This document shows, one piece after another, positions 7,095-14,362 of a DNA stretch of 16,503 nucleotides; within the stretch, counting starts at the first letter, position 1, and each line of letters starts with the position of its first letter. This stretch comes from an uncultured Bacteroidales bacterium (GTDB lineage Bacteria > Bacteroidota > Bacteroidia > Bacteroidales > Lentimicrobiaceae): the NCBI GenBank assembly GCA_937894795.1, contig CALCQV010000064.1:1-16503 (forward strand), read 5' to 3'. Below the pieces are notes generated by a model, which was given only the letters and a program-made list of their open reading frames with translations, did not search any database and had not been told where the DNA came from. The position numbers were made by a program, and so were the translations under genes.

Positions 7095-9137
7095 TCATAA
7101 TTTAATGAAGGGAGTCTCTGCTTTGAAATCCTTACCGGTAAAGCGTAATAAATAAACTCCCTCTTCCAGTCTGCTTATATCAATCCACTGATAATTACCA
7201 TAGTCCTCCATAGTAAGAACAACGCGTCCGTTGATATCACAGATGATCAGATCACCTGTCGTGTTGAGGACACTAACCATGATTTGATCGGTTGCCGGAT
7301 TGGGATATATATTCATGGTTGGGTACTTCAGCGGTTCGGCTGAATCAAGCAACACCTGATTGTTGGCAGAAATGAGCCATTGATCGGGATCTATGGTTAT
7401 TGACTGAACGGCAAATCCTGGATTGATCTCAAATACTTGGTTATTACTCTGATGATCCAATACAAACAGTGTATCCTTGACTGCCCCTGAAAGCAGCACG
7501 GGCACAGGCATCTCAAAAAAGTCGACCGAAGAGTGGGAGGTACTCTGCGACAGCACGGCATGGTACGACTGATCTTCCTGCGAGGTGAGGTTCAGAACAT
7601 AGGATGGATGTCCTTCCCCATAATACCAGTCGGCAAAGAACTCTTCCAAGTTCAACCCACTAACAGCCTCCATGTGCTCCCGAAGCATTTGCGTAGATGC
7701 AAATCCATACTGCGCAACGGGATCATTCAGATAATTGTAGCAACCTTCAAAGAAAGCATCATCGCCGACAACCCACCTCAGAGAATGCAATACCAGCGCA
7801 CCCTTGCTATAGGATAACCGGGAATCAAAAATCCTGCTTATATTCATGGTGTCGGACACATAAACCGATCCATCGGGCCACCTCACTACTTTTTCCAGAT
7901 TGATCCCCTTCCAGATGGGCCAATAGTAGCCATCAAACATATGCTCATAGGATAAGCCGGAGAGATAGGTAGCAAACCCTTCATTAAGCCATATATCATG
8001 CCAGGAGTTTGTAGTTACCATATCGCCAAACCACTGGTGGGCCAGTTCATGGGCTATGATCTCAAAATCCAGACGCCCCATAAATGACATGGTTTGATGC
8101 TCCATACCCCCACCCCAACCAAACATGGCATGGCCATACTTCTCTTCTGCAAATGGATACTGCATGAATAGGTTACTATACAGGTCAATCAATGGCACCG
8201 TTGCTTTTGTATCCTGCTGGGATTCCAATAAGGTTTCCGGATAGACATAATTGATTACGGGCACCATCTTGCCCAAGGACCAGGCAGTGTCGGTATAAAC
8301 GGAGTAGTTGGTGACGGCAACAGCTATTAAATAGGGTACTATGGGATATTTATGCTTCCAGTGATTGGTACGTGTGCCATCGGCCACCACATCACTCATC
8401 AGCAGTCCGTTGGAGGCTGTTCGATAAGCTTCAGGAGAATGAACAAAAATATCAACTGAATCAATTTTATCAGTCAAATCATTTTTCCCGGGCCACCAGT
8501 CGCGTGCACCATAGGGTTCTGATAACGTCCAGAAGGCAGGTACACCTGCATGTTCTTTCATGCCTACGGAGCCAAATCCCTGAGCAGTGGATGGAATACC
8601 ACGATAAAATATTTCAATTTCAGCCAATGTGCCTGCCTGAAGTACAGCAGGGAAATGAACCGTAAGCATCCATGGGCTTTCATGTTCAAATGACAGGGGA
8701 ACACCCTGGTATATTATGGAATCAATGGTAAAATCGGTGGAGAGTTCCATTTCTACTGACGTAATATCAAACTCTGCCTCAAACTGCGTTTTCACGAACC
8801 CAGAGAGATAGAGAACAGCTGGGTCGATGTTAAGCTCCATTCTCAGATACTTCACATCATAGCCTGAAGCTTCCCTGTTATTTTGTGGCTGCAGTAGGGT
8901 TGTTTGTCGTTTTGAGAAGGAACAATAGTCGGCTCCTTCACCGGGAACCGGCATTACCCTGAGCATTGACGGTTCAATTAAGGGTATATCATTTCGATAG
9001 TTGAGGGTCGTGATGTGCCAATGGCCTTCTGGCCGCTCGCAATACGACGGAATTTGATTGGTTGAAGTTGTATTTTGAGCAAAAGCCCCAACAAGGTTAA
9101 GCCACAAAATGGCAAGCAAGAGTACCGCATATTTCAT
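7095..9137 (-). CDS. Secreted M1-family metallopeptidase with type IX sorting domain
   Basis: A 680-residue zinc aminopeptidase-like protein. Residues 1-20 form a Sec signal peptide ending GAFA. An M1 N-terminal beta domain spans about 90-290. The catalytic domain has HELAHQWFG at 363-371 (zinc ligands H363, H367; catalytic E364) and NEGFATYLSG from 385 (third zinc ligand E386). The exopeptidase loop usually written GAMEN reads GGMEH here at 343-347. The catalytic region ends near 570, without the large helical C-terminal domain of PepN. A final module from about 605, with NIYPNPATDQIMVS and ending EEGVYLLRFTGKDFKAE, is a type A sorting domain recognised by the type IX secretion system of Bacteroidota, predicting release or attachment at the cell surface. 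It would trim peptides outside the cell. It is divergent from the lipoprotein gene across 125 nt. Confidence 0.95.
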   Translation of the reverse strand: MKYAVLLLAILWLNLVGAFAQNTTSTNQIPSYCERPEGHWHITTLNYRNDIPLIEPSMLRVMPVPGEGADYCSFSKRQTTLLQPQNNREASGYDVKYLRMELNIDPAVLYLSGFVKTQFEAEFDITSVEMELSTDFTIDSIIYQGVPLSFEHESPWMLTVHFPAVLQAGTLAEIEIFYRGIPSTAQGFGSVGMKEHAGVPAFWTLSEPYGARDWWPGKNDLTDKIDSVDIFVHSPEAYRTASNGLLMSDVVADGTRTNHWKHKYPIVPYLIAVAVTNYSVYTDTAWSLGKMVPVINYVYPETLLESQQDTKATVPLIDLYSNLFMQYPFAEEKYGHAMFGWGGGMEHQTMSFMGRLDFEIIAHELAHQWFGDMVTTNSWHDIWLNEGFATYLSGLSYEHMFDGYYWPIWKGINLEKVVRWPDGSVYVSDTMNISRIFDSRLSYSKGALVLHSLRWVVGDDAFFEGCYNYLNDPVAQYGFASTQMLREHMEAVSGLNLEEFFADWYYGEGHPSYVLNLTSQEDQSYHAVLSQSTSHSSVDFFEMPVPVLLSGAVKDTLFVLDHQSNNQVFEINPGFAVQSITIDPDQWLISANNQVLLDSAEPLKYPTMNIYPNPATDQIMVSVLNTTGDLIICDINGRVVLTMEDYGNYQWIDISRLEEGVYLLRFTGKDFKAETPFIKL

Positions 9138-9183
9138 CTAACTCAGTTTTTCAATAATAACAACTAAAACATTGATTATGTCA

Positions 9184-9191
9184 TAAAAGTA
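9184..9191 (-). promoter_or_regulatory. Possible -7 element of the M1 peptidase gene
   Basis: On the minus strand the bases read TACTTTTA, one mismatch from TAnnTTTG, about 47 nt before the start codon. No clear -33 box is seen in this AT-rich divergent region, so the match could be chance. Confidence 0.3.
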
Positions 9192-9237
9192 AACAATCGT
9201 GACAATTTATTGTATTCCAATGAAGTTATAAAATTAG

Positions 9238-9245
9238 CATCTTTG
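9238..9245 (+). promoter_or_regulatory. Probable -7 element of the lipoprotein gene
   Basis: CATCTTTG followed by CA fits TAnnTTTG with one mismatch and sits 17 nt before the ATG at 9263, giving a very short leader. The nearest upstream TTG is about 25 nt away, further than usual. Confidence 0.4.
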
Positions 9246-9262
9246 CATTTAAAATATAGTCG

Positions 9263-11107
9263 ATGATTCATTTCCCGTTTTTTTTTAGAAAACATACAGC
9301 CTATATAGGCTTCCTGATTATTCTACTGGCATCATGCGCCAATCCTGTTGCACCGACAGGAGGGCCAAAAGACGTAACTCCACCTGTGATACTCAGGACC
9401 TCACCACCTTTACAATCAACCAATTATACAGATCAGGAGATCATTCTCTACTTTGATGAATACGTAAAGTTAAAGGACATAGGACAACAGCTTATAATAT
9501 CTCCGCCGGTAAAGGAGACCCCGGTATTCAAAACCAAGGGAAAGGGTCTTGTGGCTGAATTCAAGGATCCCTGGCGCAGCGAAACTACCTACAATATTTT
9601 TTTCGGCGATGCAATTGTGGATATCACCGAAGGAAACAGCATACCAGGATATAAATTCACCTTCTCCACAGGAAATGTACTTGATTCAATGCAAATTGAA
9701 GGGAAACTGATAAACGCATTCAGTCTTGCCCCCGTTAAGGCTGCCTATGTCATGCTTTATGATACTATTTATGACTCCATTCCATATAAACAGATCCCAT
9801 ACTATATTGCACGCACCAATGATATGGGTGAATTTCAGCTCACAAACCTTAGGAACCGCCCATATAAGATATTTGCACTCACCGACATAAATGCCAACTA
9901 CATTTATGATATGCCCACGGAAGAAATTGCCTTTATTGACTCATTGATAACACCCTGGGAAGAATCAAGGAAAGCAGGATCATTGAAAATTGGTGGAGAC
10001 AAAAAAACTGAATCTGACACAACCATTACAGAAGAGAATGTGGTTGTTACCAATTTAGGCAATGATTCCATTGTAATTACCGATACCATAGCTACAGGTG
10101 GATTATTACAGGAAGCATCACCCGCTTTGCCTGACTCAACACTTATTGCAGCCGGGAGAGTAAAATACATCAAACTGTTTCACTTTAAGGAAGTCGATTC
10201 CGTACAAAGTCTGGTAAGGGTTCCACTGCTCAGGGAAAATGTATTGGGCTTTCACTTTAAGTTCCCGGCACTTGACCCGAGGTTCAGGATTCTTGATGAC
10301 CTATATGATAAAAAGCCGGTTATGGTAAAGAACCGGTTAAATGATACCATCACCATGTGGCTGCCCGGTTATATGCACGATAGCATAAGACTGGAAGTAT
10401 CAGATAAGGGTAGTGTGCTTGATACCATTGAGATGTCAGTTAAACCGCGGGCAAAAGCCATAAAGAAAAATGAAGCGGTTAAAAAGCCAGCCTTGCTGAT
10501 AACTACTAATATTGCCATGAACAGGTTAAAACCCGGCACTCCCTTGCGCTTGACTTTTGCCGATCCGCTCACTTCAGCGGCAACAGAAAACATGATTCTA
10601 AAGCATGACAGTATAATAATTCCCAATGTCAATTACTCATTCACTGATACCATCAGGAAACAGTTGGTAATTAACTACCCATGGAAAGAGGGTTTACAAT
10701 ATTCACTAACCTTGCCTGACAGCACTTTTATAGGAATAATGGGAACCAAGAACGACAGTTTACACTTTTCTTTTTATGGCATCAAAGAGGAAGAGAGTGC
10801 AAATTTGAAGCTCAATGTTGACCTCCCTACTACCAATCAATATATAATTCAACTTCTTGACAGCAAGGATAAAATCTTGGAACAGTATACCATCAGCGAG
10901 GATAAGTTGCTGGAGTTTAAATATATTGAGCCTGGGAAGTATAGGGTGAGGGCAATTGATGACAGGAATGGGAATGGATATTGGGATACGGGAAAATATC
11001 TGGCAGGCAGATATCCTGAGCGGGTATTATACTATCCTCAGGAAATAGAACTTAGGGCAAATTGGACATTGGAAGAACAATGGCAAATACCTGAACCCGG
11101 AAATTGA
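9263..11107 (+). CDS. Ig-like domain lipoprotein of the GGPKD type (SbsA Ig-like)
   Basis: A 614-residue exported lipoprotein. A hydrophobic segment at about 13-22 leads to the lipobox LASC with the lipidated cysteine at C25. This is followed by the family signature PTGGPKDVTPP at about 31-41. An Ig-like domain of the bacterial SbsA type (about 41-140) contains IILYFDEYVKLKD and ends YKFTFSTGN. A transthyretin/carboxypeptidase-regulatory-like module (about 143-217) contains NDMGEFQLTNLR. A second such module lies near 510-605, with DDRNGNGYWDTG resembling a calcium-binding loop. No catalytic motif is seen. It probably sits at the outer membrane. The residues after C25 lack the acidic run of a surface-export signal, so a periplasmic face is possible. 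The chain has 16 D(S/T)(A/I/L/V/M/T) triplets, the O-glycosylation motif of Bacteroidota. The function is unknown. Confidence 0.85.
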   Translation: MIHFPFFFRKHTAYIGFLIILLASCANPVAPTGGPKDVTPPVILRTSPPLQSTNYTDQEIILYFDEYVKLKDIGQQLIISPPVKETPVFKTKGKGLVAEFKDPWRSETTYNIFFGDAIVDITEGNSIPGYKFTFSTGNVLDSMQIEGKLINAFSLAPVKAAYVMLYDTIYDSIPYKQIPYYIARTNDMGEFQLTNLRNRPYKIFALTDINANYIYDMPTEEIAFIDSLITPWEESRKAGSLKIGGDKKTESDTTITEENVVVTNLGNDSIVITDTIATGGLLQEASPALPDSTLIAAGRVKYIKLFHFKEVDSVQSLVRVPLLRENVLGFHFKFPALDPRFRILDDLYDKKPVMVKNRLNDTITMWLPGYMHDSIRLEVSDKGSVLDTIEMSVKPRAKAIKKNEAVKKPALLITTNIAMNRLKPGTPLRLTFADPLTSAATENMILKHDSIIIPNVNYSFTDTIRKQLVINYPWKEGLQYSLTLPDSTFIGIMGTKNDSLHFSFYGIKEEESANLKLNVDLPTTNQYIIQLLDSKDKILEQYTISEDKLLEFKYIEPGKYRVRAIDDRNGNGYWDTGKYLAGRYPERVLYYPQEIELRANWTLEEQWQIPEPGN

Positions 11108-11123
11108 CCATTCCCGGGTTCAG
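11091..11123 (+). terminator. GC-rich hairpin spanning the lipoprotein stop codon
   Basis: CTGAACCCGG (11091-11100) and CCGGGTTCAG (11114-11123) form a perfect 10-bp stem with a 13-nt loop that contains the TGA stop. It overlaps the last codons. It is followed by AATTAATGC and then TTTATTTAAT rather than a clean T run, so an intrinsic terminator is plausible but not classical. A role in protecting the mRNA end is also possible. Confidence 0.5.
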
Positions 11124-11136
11124 AATTAATGCTTTA

Positions 11137-11157
11137 TTTAATCATGCAATGATTAAA
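11137..11157. repeat. 21-bp AT-rich perfect inverted repeat
   Basis: TTTAATCAT (11137-11145) and ATGATTAAA (11149-11157) are exact inverted repeats around GCA. It lies between two convergent genes, 28 nt past the arsR stop. It could be a bidirectional terminator (on the minus strand it is followed by TAAAGC), or a protein-binding site. Its half-site does not resemble the operator in front of arsR. Confidence 0.45.
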
Positions 11158-11185
11158 CAGGCAAAGGATAAATTACAATGAAGTA

Positions 11186-11485
11186 TTATCCGTTACACTT
11201 GTCAATACACTGTACGATCTCTGTTAAAGAAGATGCTTTAACAGCATAATGAATTTGTTTACCTTCTCTTTTTGAGAGTAAAACACCTTTACTTTTCAGA
11301 ATATTAAGGTGGTGAGAAGCTGCAGCCTGCTCTATTTTAAGATATTCATAGATTTCAGTAACACTGAGTTTCTTTTTTTCGTTCAATAAGTCAATGATAG
11401 CAATTCTCATTGGGTGAGCAATAGCTCTCAATTTACTTGCAGCTGCTTCGAGTTTTACAATGTCTAACACTATTTCTTTTGCCAT
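11186..11485 (-). CDS. ArsR-family winged-helix transcriptional regulator
   Basis: A 99-residue repressor of the ArsR/SmtB type. KLRAIAHPMRIAIIDLL at residues 18-34 is the typical helix 2-3 region. LSVTEIYEYLKIEQAAASHHLNILKSKGVL spans the helix-turn-helix, with the recognition helix at about 53-66. REGKQIHYAV at 73-82 is the beta wing. The classical alpha-3 metal site CxC is absent. Instead the C-terminal helix ends QCIDKC (C93, C97), a possible thiol or metal sensor. The protein would bind DNA as a dimer and let go on sensing its ligand. A near-perfect 23-bp palindrome overlies the promoter just upstream, so it very likely represses itself. No efflux pump or other standard target is adjacent. 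It is separated from adenine deaminase by 65 nt and has its own promoter. Confidence 0.93.
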   Translation of the reverse strand: MAKEIVLDIVKLEAAASKLRAIAHPMRIAIIDLLNEKKKLSVTEIYEYLKIEQAAASHHLNILKSKGVLLSKREGKQIHYAVKASSLTEIVQCIDKCNG

Positions 11486-11509
11486 GGTGCTTAGGGTTTT
11501 AGTTTTGTG

Positions 11510-11517
11510 CGAAGTTA
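11510..11517 (-). promoter_or_regulatory. Probable -7 promoter element of arsR-family gene
   Basis: On the minus strand the bases read TAACTTCG followed by CAC, the same variant as the element before the GT117 gene at 2891. It lies 24 nt before the start codon and overlaps the downstream half-site of the palindromic operator. An alternative, TTTATTTG on the minus strand at 11518-11525, lies fully inside the operator. Either choice predicts occlusion by the repressor. Confidence 0.45.
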
Positions 11518-11536
11518 CAAATAAATTATATGTAAC
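11514..11536. promoter_or_regulatory. ArsR operator palindrome
   Basis: Outer arms GTTACA (11514-11519) and TGTAAC (11531-11536) are perfect inverted repeats. Inside them ATAA (11521-11524) and TTAT (11526-11529) also pair, around a central A at 11525. Only the A/A pair at 11520/11530 breaks the symmetry, so 20 of the 22 non-central positions are symmetric. Its size and AT-rich centre suit an ArsR dimer. It lies 28 nt upstream of the regulator's start codon and overlaps its promoter, so autorepression is the natural reading. Confidence 0.7.
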
Positions 11537-11550
11537 GTCACTATTTAATG

Positions 11551-13179
11551 TTAATATAACGATTTAGTAAACGAAAATGTTGCAACGTCAAACAGTCCTT
11601 TGTCACCTAATTTTAACTCCGGAATAACCAACAGTGACATAAAGGAGAGAGTCATAAAAGGCGCATCAAGCGTTGATCCTGCTTTCTGCACATCCCCGTT
11701 TATCTTTTTATACTTCTCCGCTATCACATATCCGTTGTCGGATGACATCAGCCCTGCAATGGGCAAAGATAGTGAATTATTTTCATCTATAGTATATAAA
11801 GATATACCGCCTTTATTTTTTATTACATTTTGGATGGAATGGATAATAGAATCATCATCTGTGCCTACAGCGATAATGTTATGACTGTCGTGTGCAACCG
11901 TAGAGGCTATCGCTCCATTTTTAAGATTAAATCCCTTTATAAAAGCAATTGCCGGCTTTTGGGGCCTGTAGCGGTTAAGTACAACCAGTTTTAAAATATC
12001 CCTGTCCGTATCACTTACCACATAGTTATCACGAACCGTAGGCTCAACCTCTACAGCTGATGTTACAAGCTGTCCGTTATACGCCTGAATCACCTTTAGC
12101 GTCTTCCCCGTAGCCTCCACGCGCAGATCATCAGCAACAGGCATCAACGGATTAAAATTATTAATTGCTTCAACAGGAACCTGCTCAATCAGCGATTCAC
12201 CTGACCTGGCAACGCGCTTGCCTAAGATATATGTTTCAAGAATATTAAACTCCTCCACATTATCAACAAGTATAAAATCTGCCTGATCACCTGCCTGCAA
12301 CAGTCCCGATTGAAGGTTGTAGTGTCGTACCGGATTAAGCGTACAGGCTCTGATTACATCCATAAAATTATGTCCGGCATCCACTGCCCGCTTTATGAGC
12401 AGATTGATATGTCCTTCTATCAGATCGTCAGGATGCTTATCGTCAGAGCAGAACATAATCATATCAGGGTAATCACTGATTAATCCGATTAATTCATCGA
12501 AATTCTTAGCTGCACTACCTTCCCTGATAAGAATTTTCATTCCTGATTCAATTTTATCGATAGCTTCTTCTATTGTAAAGCACTCGTGATCAGTGGTAAT
12601 GCCGGCCTTTGCATACCTGGCTGCCTGCTCTCCCATCAATGCAGGAGCATGCCCGTCAACCGGCTTATTCCGTTTTTTAGCAGCAGTAATTTTTGCCATC
12701 ACACCGGCGTCATCATTCAAGACTCCGGGGAAATTCATCATTTCAGACAAGAAATTGATTTCAGGCCATGAAAGCAACTGATCAACCTCCGCAGGCCCCA
12801 ACACTGCACCGGCCGATTCAAATGGAGTGGCCGGCACACAGGATGGCGCCCCGAAATAGAACTTAAAGGGCACCTTTGCCCCGTTATCAATCATAAAACG
12901 CACACCCTCCATTCCCAGCACATTGGCTATTTCATGAGGATCGGCTACAACAGCCGTTGTGCCATGCAACACTGCCAATCGCGCAAACTCTGATGGAACA
13001 AGCATGGAACTCTCAATATGTATGTGCGCATCTATAAGTCCGGGTATTATGAGCGGCCCCATTACTCCGGGATCTTCAGTTACCGAGATAATGGTTCCTC
13101 CCTGAACTTCAATAATTCCCGGATATACCCGTCCCGCTACTACATCTACAATCTGGCCTCCCAATGTATAATTTTCCAT
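11551..13179 (-). CDS. ade: Adenine deaminase
   Basis: A 542-residue amidohydrolase of the bacterial Ade family, which converts adenine to hypoxanthine and ammonia for purine salvage in the cytoplasm. The metal site is intact: GLIDAHIHIESSM with H52 and H54, VADPHEIANVLG with H82 (a family signature), VDGHAPAL with H177, TTDHECF with H198, and FCSDDKHPDDL with the aspartates near 246-247. The first 45 residues form the small beta domain typical of amidohydrolases, and the C-terminal region of about 200 residues is the usual Ade extension. Length and motif order match the family. It follows the mevalonate kinase gene on the same strand after 206 nt and has a possible promoter of its own, so it is probably not part of the mevalonate operon. 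It ends 15 nt before the ArsR operator. Confidence 0.96.
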   Translation of the reverse strand: MENYTLGGQIVDVVAGRVYPGIIEVQGGTIISVTEDPGVMGPLIIPGLIDAHIHIESSMLVPSEFARLAVLHGTTAVVADPHEIANVLGMEGVRFMIDNGAKVPFKFYFGAPSCVPATPFESAGAVLGPAEVDQLLSWPEINFLSEMMNFPGVLNDDAGVMAKITAAKKRNKPVDGHAPALMGEQAARYAKAGITTDHECFTIEEAIDKIESGMKILIREGSAAKNFDELIGLISDYPDMIMFCSDDKHPDDLIEGHINLLIKRAVDAGHNFMDVIRACTLNPVRHYNLQSGLLQAGDQADFILVDNVEEFNILETYILGKRVARSGESLIEQVPVEAINNFNPLMPVADDLRVEATGKTLKVIQAYNGQLVTSAVEVEPTVRDNYVVSDTDRDILKLVVLNRYRPQKPAIAFIKGFNLKNGAIASTVAHDSHNIIAVGTDDDSIIHSIQNVIKNKGGISLYTIDENNSLSLPIAGLMSSDNGYVIAEKYKKINGDVQKAGSTLDAPFMTLSFMSLLVIPELKLGDKGLFDVATFSFTKSLY

Positions 13180-13213
13180 TGCTGCTTATGATTAGATTTA
13201 TTTTAGAAATTAA

Positions 13214-13221
13214 CAAGAATA
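13214..13221 (-). promoter_or_regulatory. Possible -7 element of adenine deaminase gene
   Basis: On the minus strand the bases read TATTCTTG, one mismatch from TAnnTTTG, 34 nt before the ade start. No -33 box is recognisable. The remainder of the 206-nt gap (13180-13385) is AT-rich with no gene, and I found no strong terminator for the mevalonate operon in it. Confidence 0.3.
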
Positions 13222-13385
13222 ATCGTAGTGCTGATAAGCCTGATATAAAAAATAAACCCCATAAACCTAAATATTGTTCTGACAATTTTATGATTTAGAT
13301 GGGATTTTATAATCTATGTAGGTCTGATCGACTGGTAATTGCACTCATGCGGCCAAAATAATATCAGCCCACTGCGCACAAGTCA

Positions 13386-14360
13386 CTATATATTCGAAAG
13401 ATTCCTGTAAACCGGTATAATGTCAACATCCAGTTTACGCAGATCCTTTTTTGCCTTCTCAAAATCCTCAGTGAAGCCAAGCAGGAATCCACCCCCACCT
13501 GAACCGCACAATTTAAGATAGTAAGACTGTGATTCCAAACCATGACGCCACACCTTCTTAAAAGCTTCAGGAATCATGGGCTCCAGATTCTCATACAGGA
13601 AAGCAGAAAGCGAGAAGAGTGTATGGAAAAACCGTTTGGTTTCACCCTTTATCAGGCTCTTTATACACTGATCATTAAGAGGAATCATCTCTTCACGAAC
13701 ACGTGACATATAATCATCAATTTTACACCTGTCGAGGAATGTATTTACCAAACCATTGGTTCTTCCCGGTTTGCCGGTATTGATAAGAAAAATGGCGCCC
13801 TTCTGATCGTGCTTATACCGTGGAATACCCACCATGCTGATATCCTTCTTATTGTGGATTAACAGCGGATGCTTGAGATAGCAGTTCAAAGGATCCATAC
13901 CTGAGCTGGTACCATGAAAATATGATTCAAGCTGGGCCAGTTCTTCCTTTAGCTTCTGCATCTCAGCGCTGGCAAGCTTATCATTTCTGGAAGGTGCCGT
14001 AGGCACATACTTCTCATATAGAGCCGCAACCAGCGCTCCTGAACTTCCTATACCATATCCCTGGGGAATACTCGACTCAAAATAGAGACTTTTGTCTATA
14101 TCGGCGACAAAGGCATCAACATCAAAATCGCACTTCAAAGTTCCTTTCTGTTTCAGATCACTTATGTAACCGGAATACTCCCTGAGCAATTTATTGGAAC
14201 TTGTAGCAAAATCAATATCTGTATATTTATCCTCATTGATGAAGCTTAATTCTCCTTTGAAATGTGTATATGGGATAGTCAATCCCATAGAATCACAAAG
14301 AATACTATATTCACCAAACAAGAGTATTTTGGCATAAAAGATGCCGGTTCGTTTTTTCAT
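13386..14360 (-). CDS. mvk: Mevalonate kinase (GHMP kinase family)
   Basis: A 324-residue GHMP kinase predicted to phosphorylate mevalonate at the 5-hydroxyl using ATP, in the cytoplasm. Motif 1 is AKILLFGEYSIL at residues 10-21. The ATP-binding motif 2 is PQGYGIGSSGAL at 99-110. The catalytic acid region ESYFHGTSSGMDPL at 145-158 has the conserved HGTSSGxD, with D156 as the likely base. Motif 3 is CGSGGGGFLLG at 285-295. HGTSSGMDP is the feature that most clearly marks mevalonate kinase among GHMP kinases, together with the gene context. It starts 2 nt after the decarboxylase stop and is the last gene of the mevalonate operon in this strand order. The N-terminus is short and the ATG at 14358-14360 fits motif 1. 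Another GHMP substrate is possible but less likely. Confidence 0.88.
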   Translation of the reverse strand: MKKRTGIFYAKILLFGEYSILCDSMGLTIPYTHFKGELSFINEDKYTDIDFATSSNKLLREYSGYISDLKQKGTLKCDFDVDAFVADIDKSLYFESSIPQGYGIGSSGALVAALYEKYVPTAPSRNDKLASAEMQKLKEELAQLESYFHGTSSGMDPLNCYLKHPLLIHNKKDISMVGIPRYKHDQKGAIFLINTGKPGRTNGLVNTFLDRCKIDDYMSRVREEMIPLNDQCIKSLIKGETKRFFHTLFSLSAFLYENLEPMIPEAFKKVWRHGLESQSYYLKLCGSGGGGFLLGFTEDFEKAKKDLRKLDVDIIPVYRNLSNI

Positions 14361-14362
14361 GT

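Noticed and set aside
9202..9213. ACAAT-TT-ATTGT inverted repeat in the divergent M1/lipoprotein gap
   Set aside because: A 5-bp arm in an AT-rich spacer is likely by chance, and no regulator gene is adjacent.
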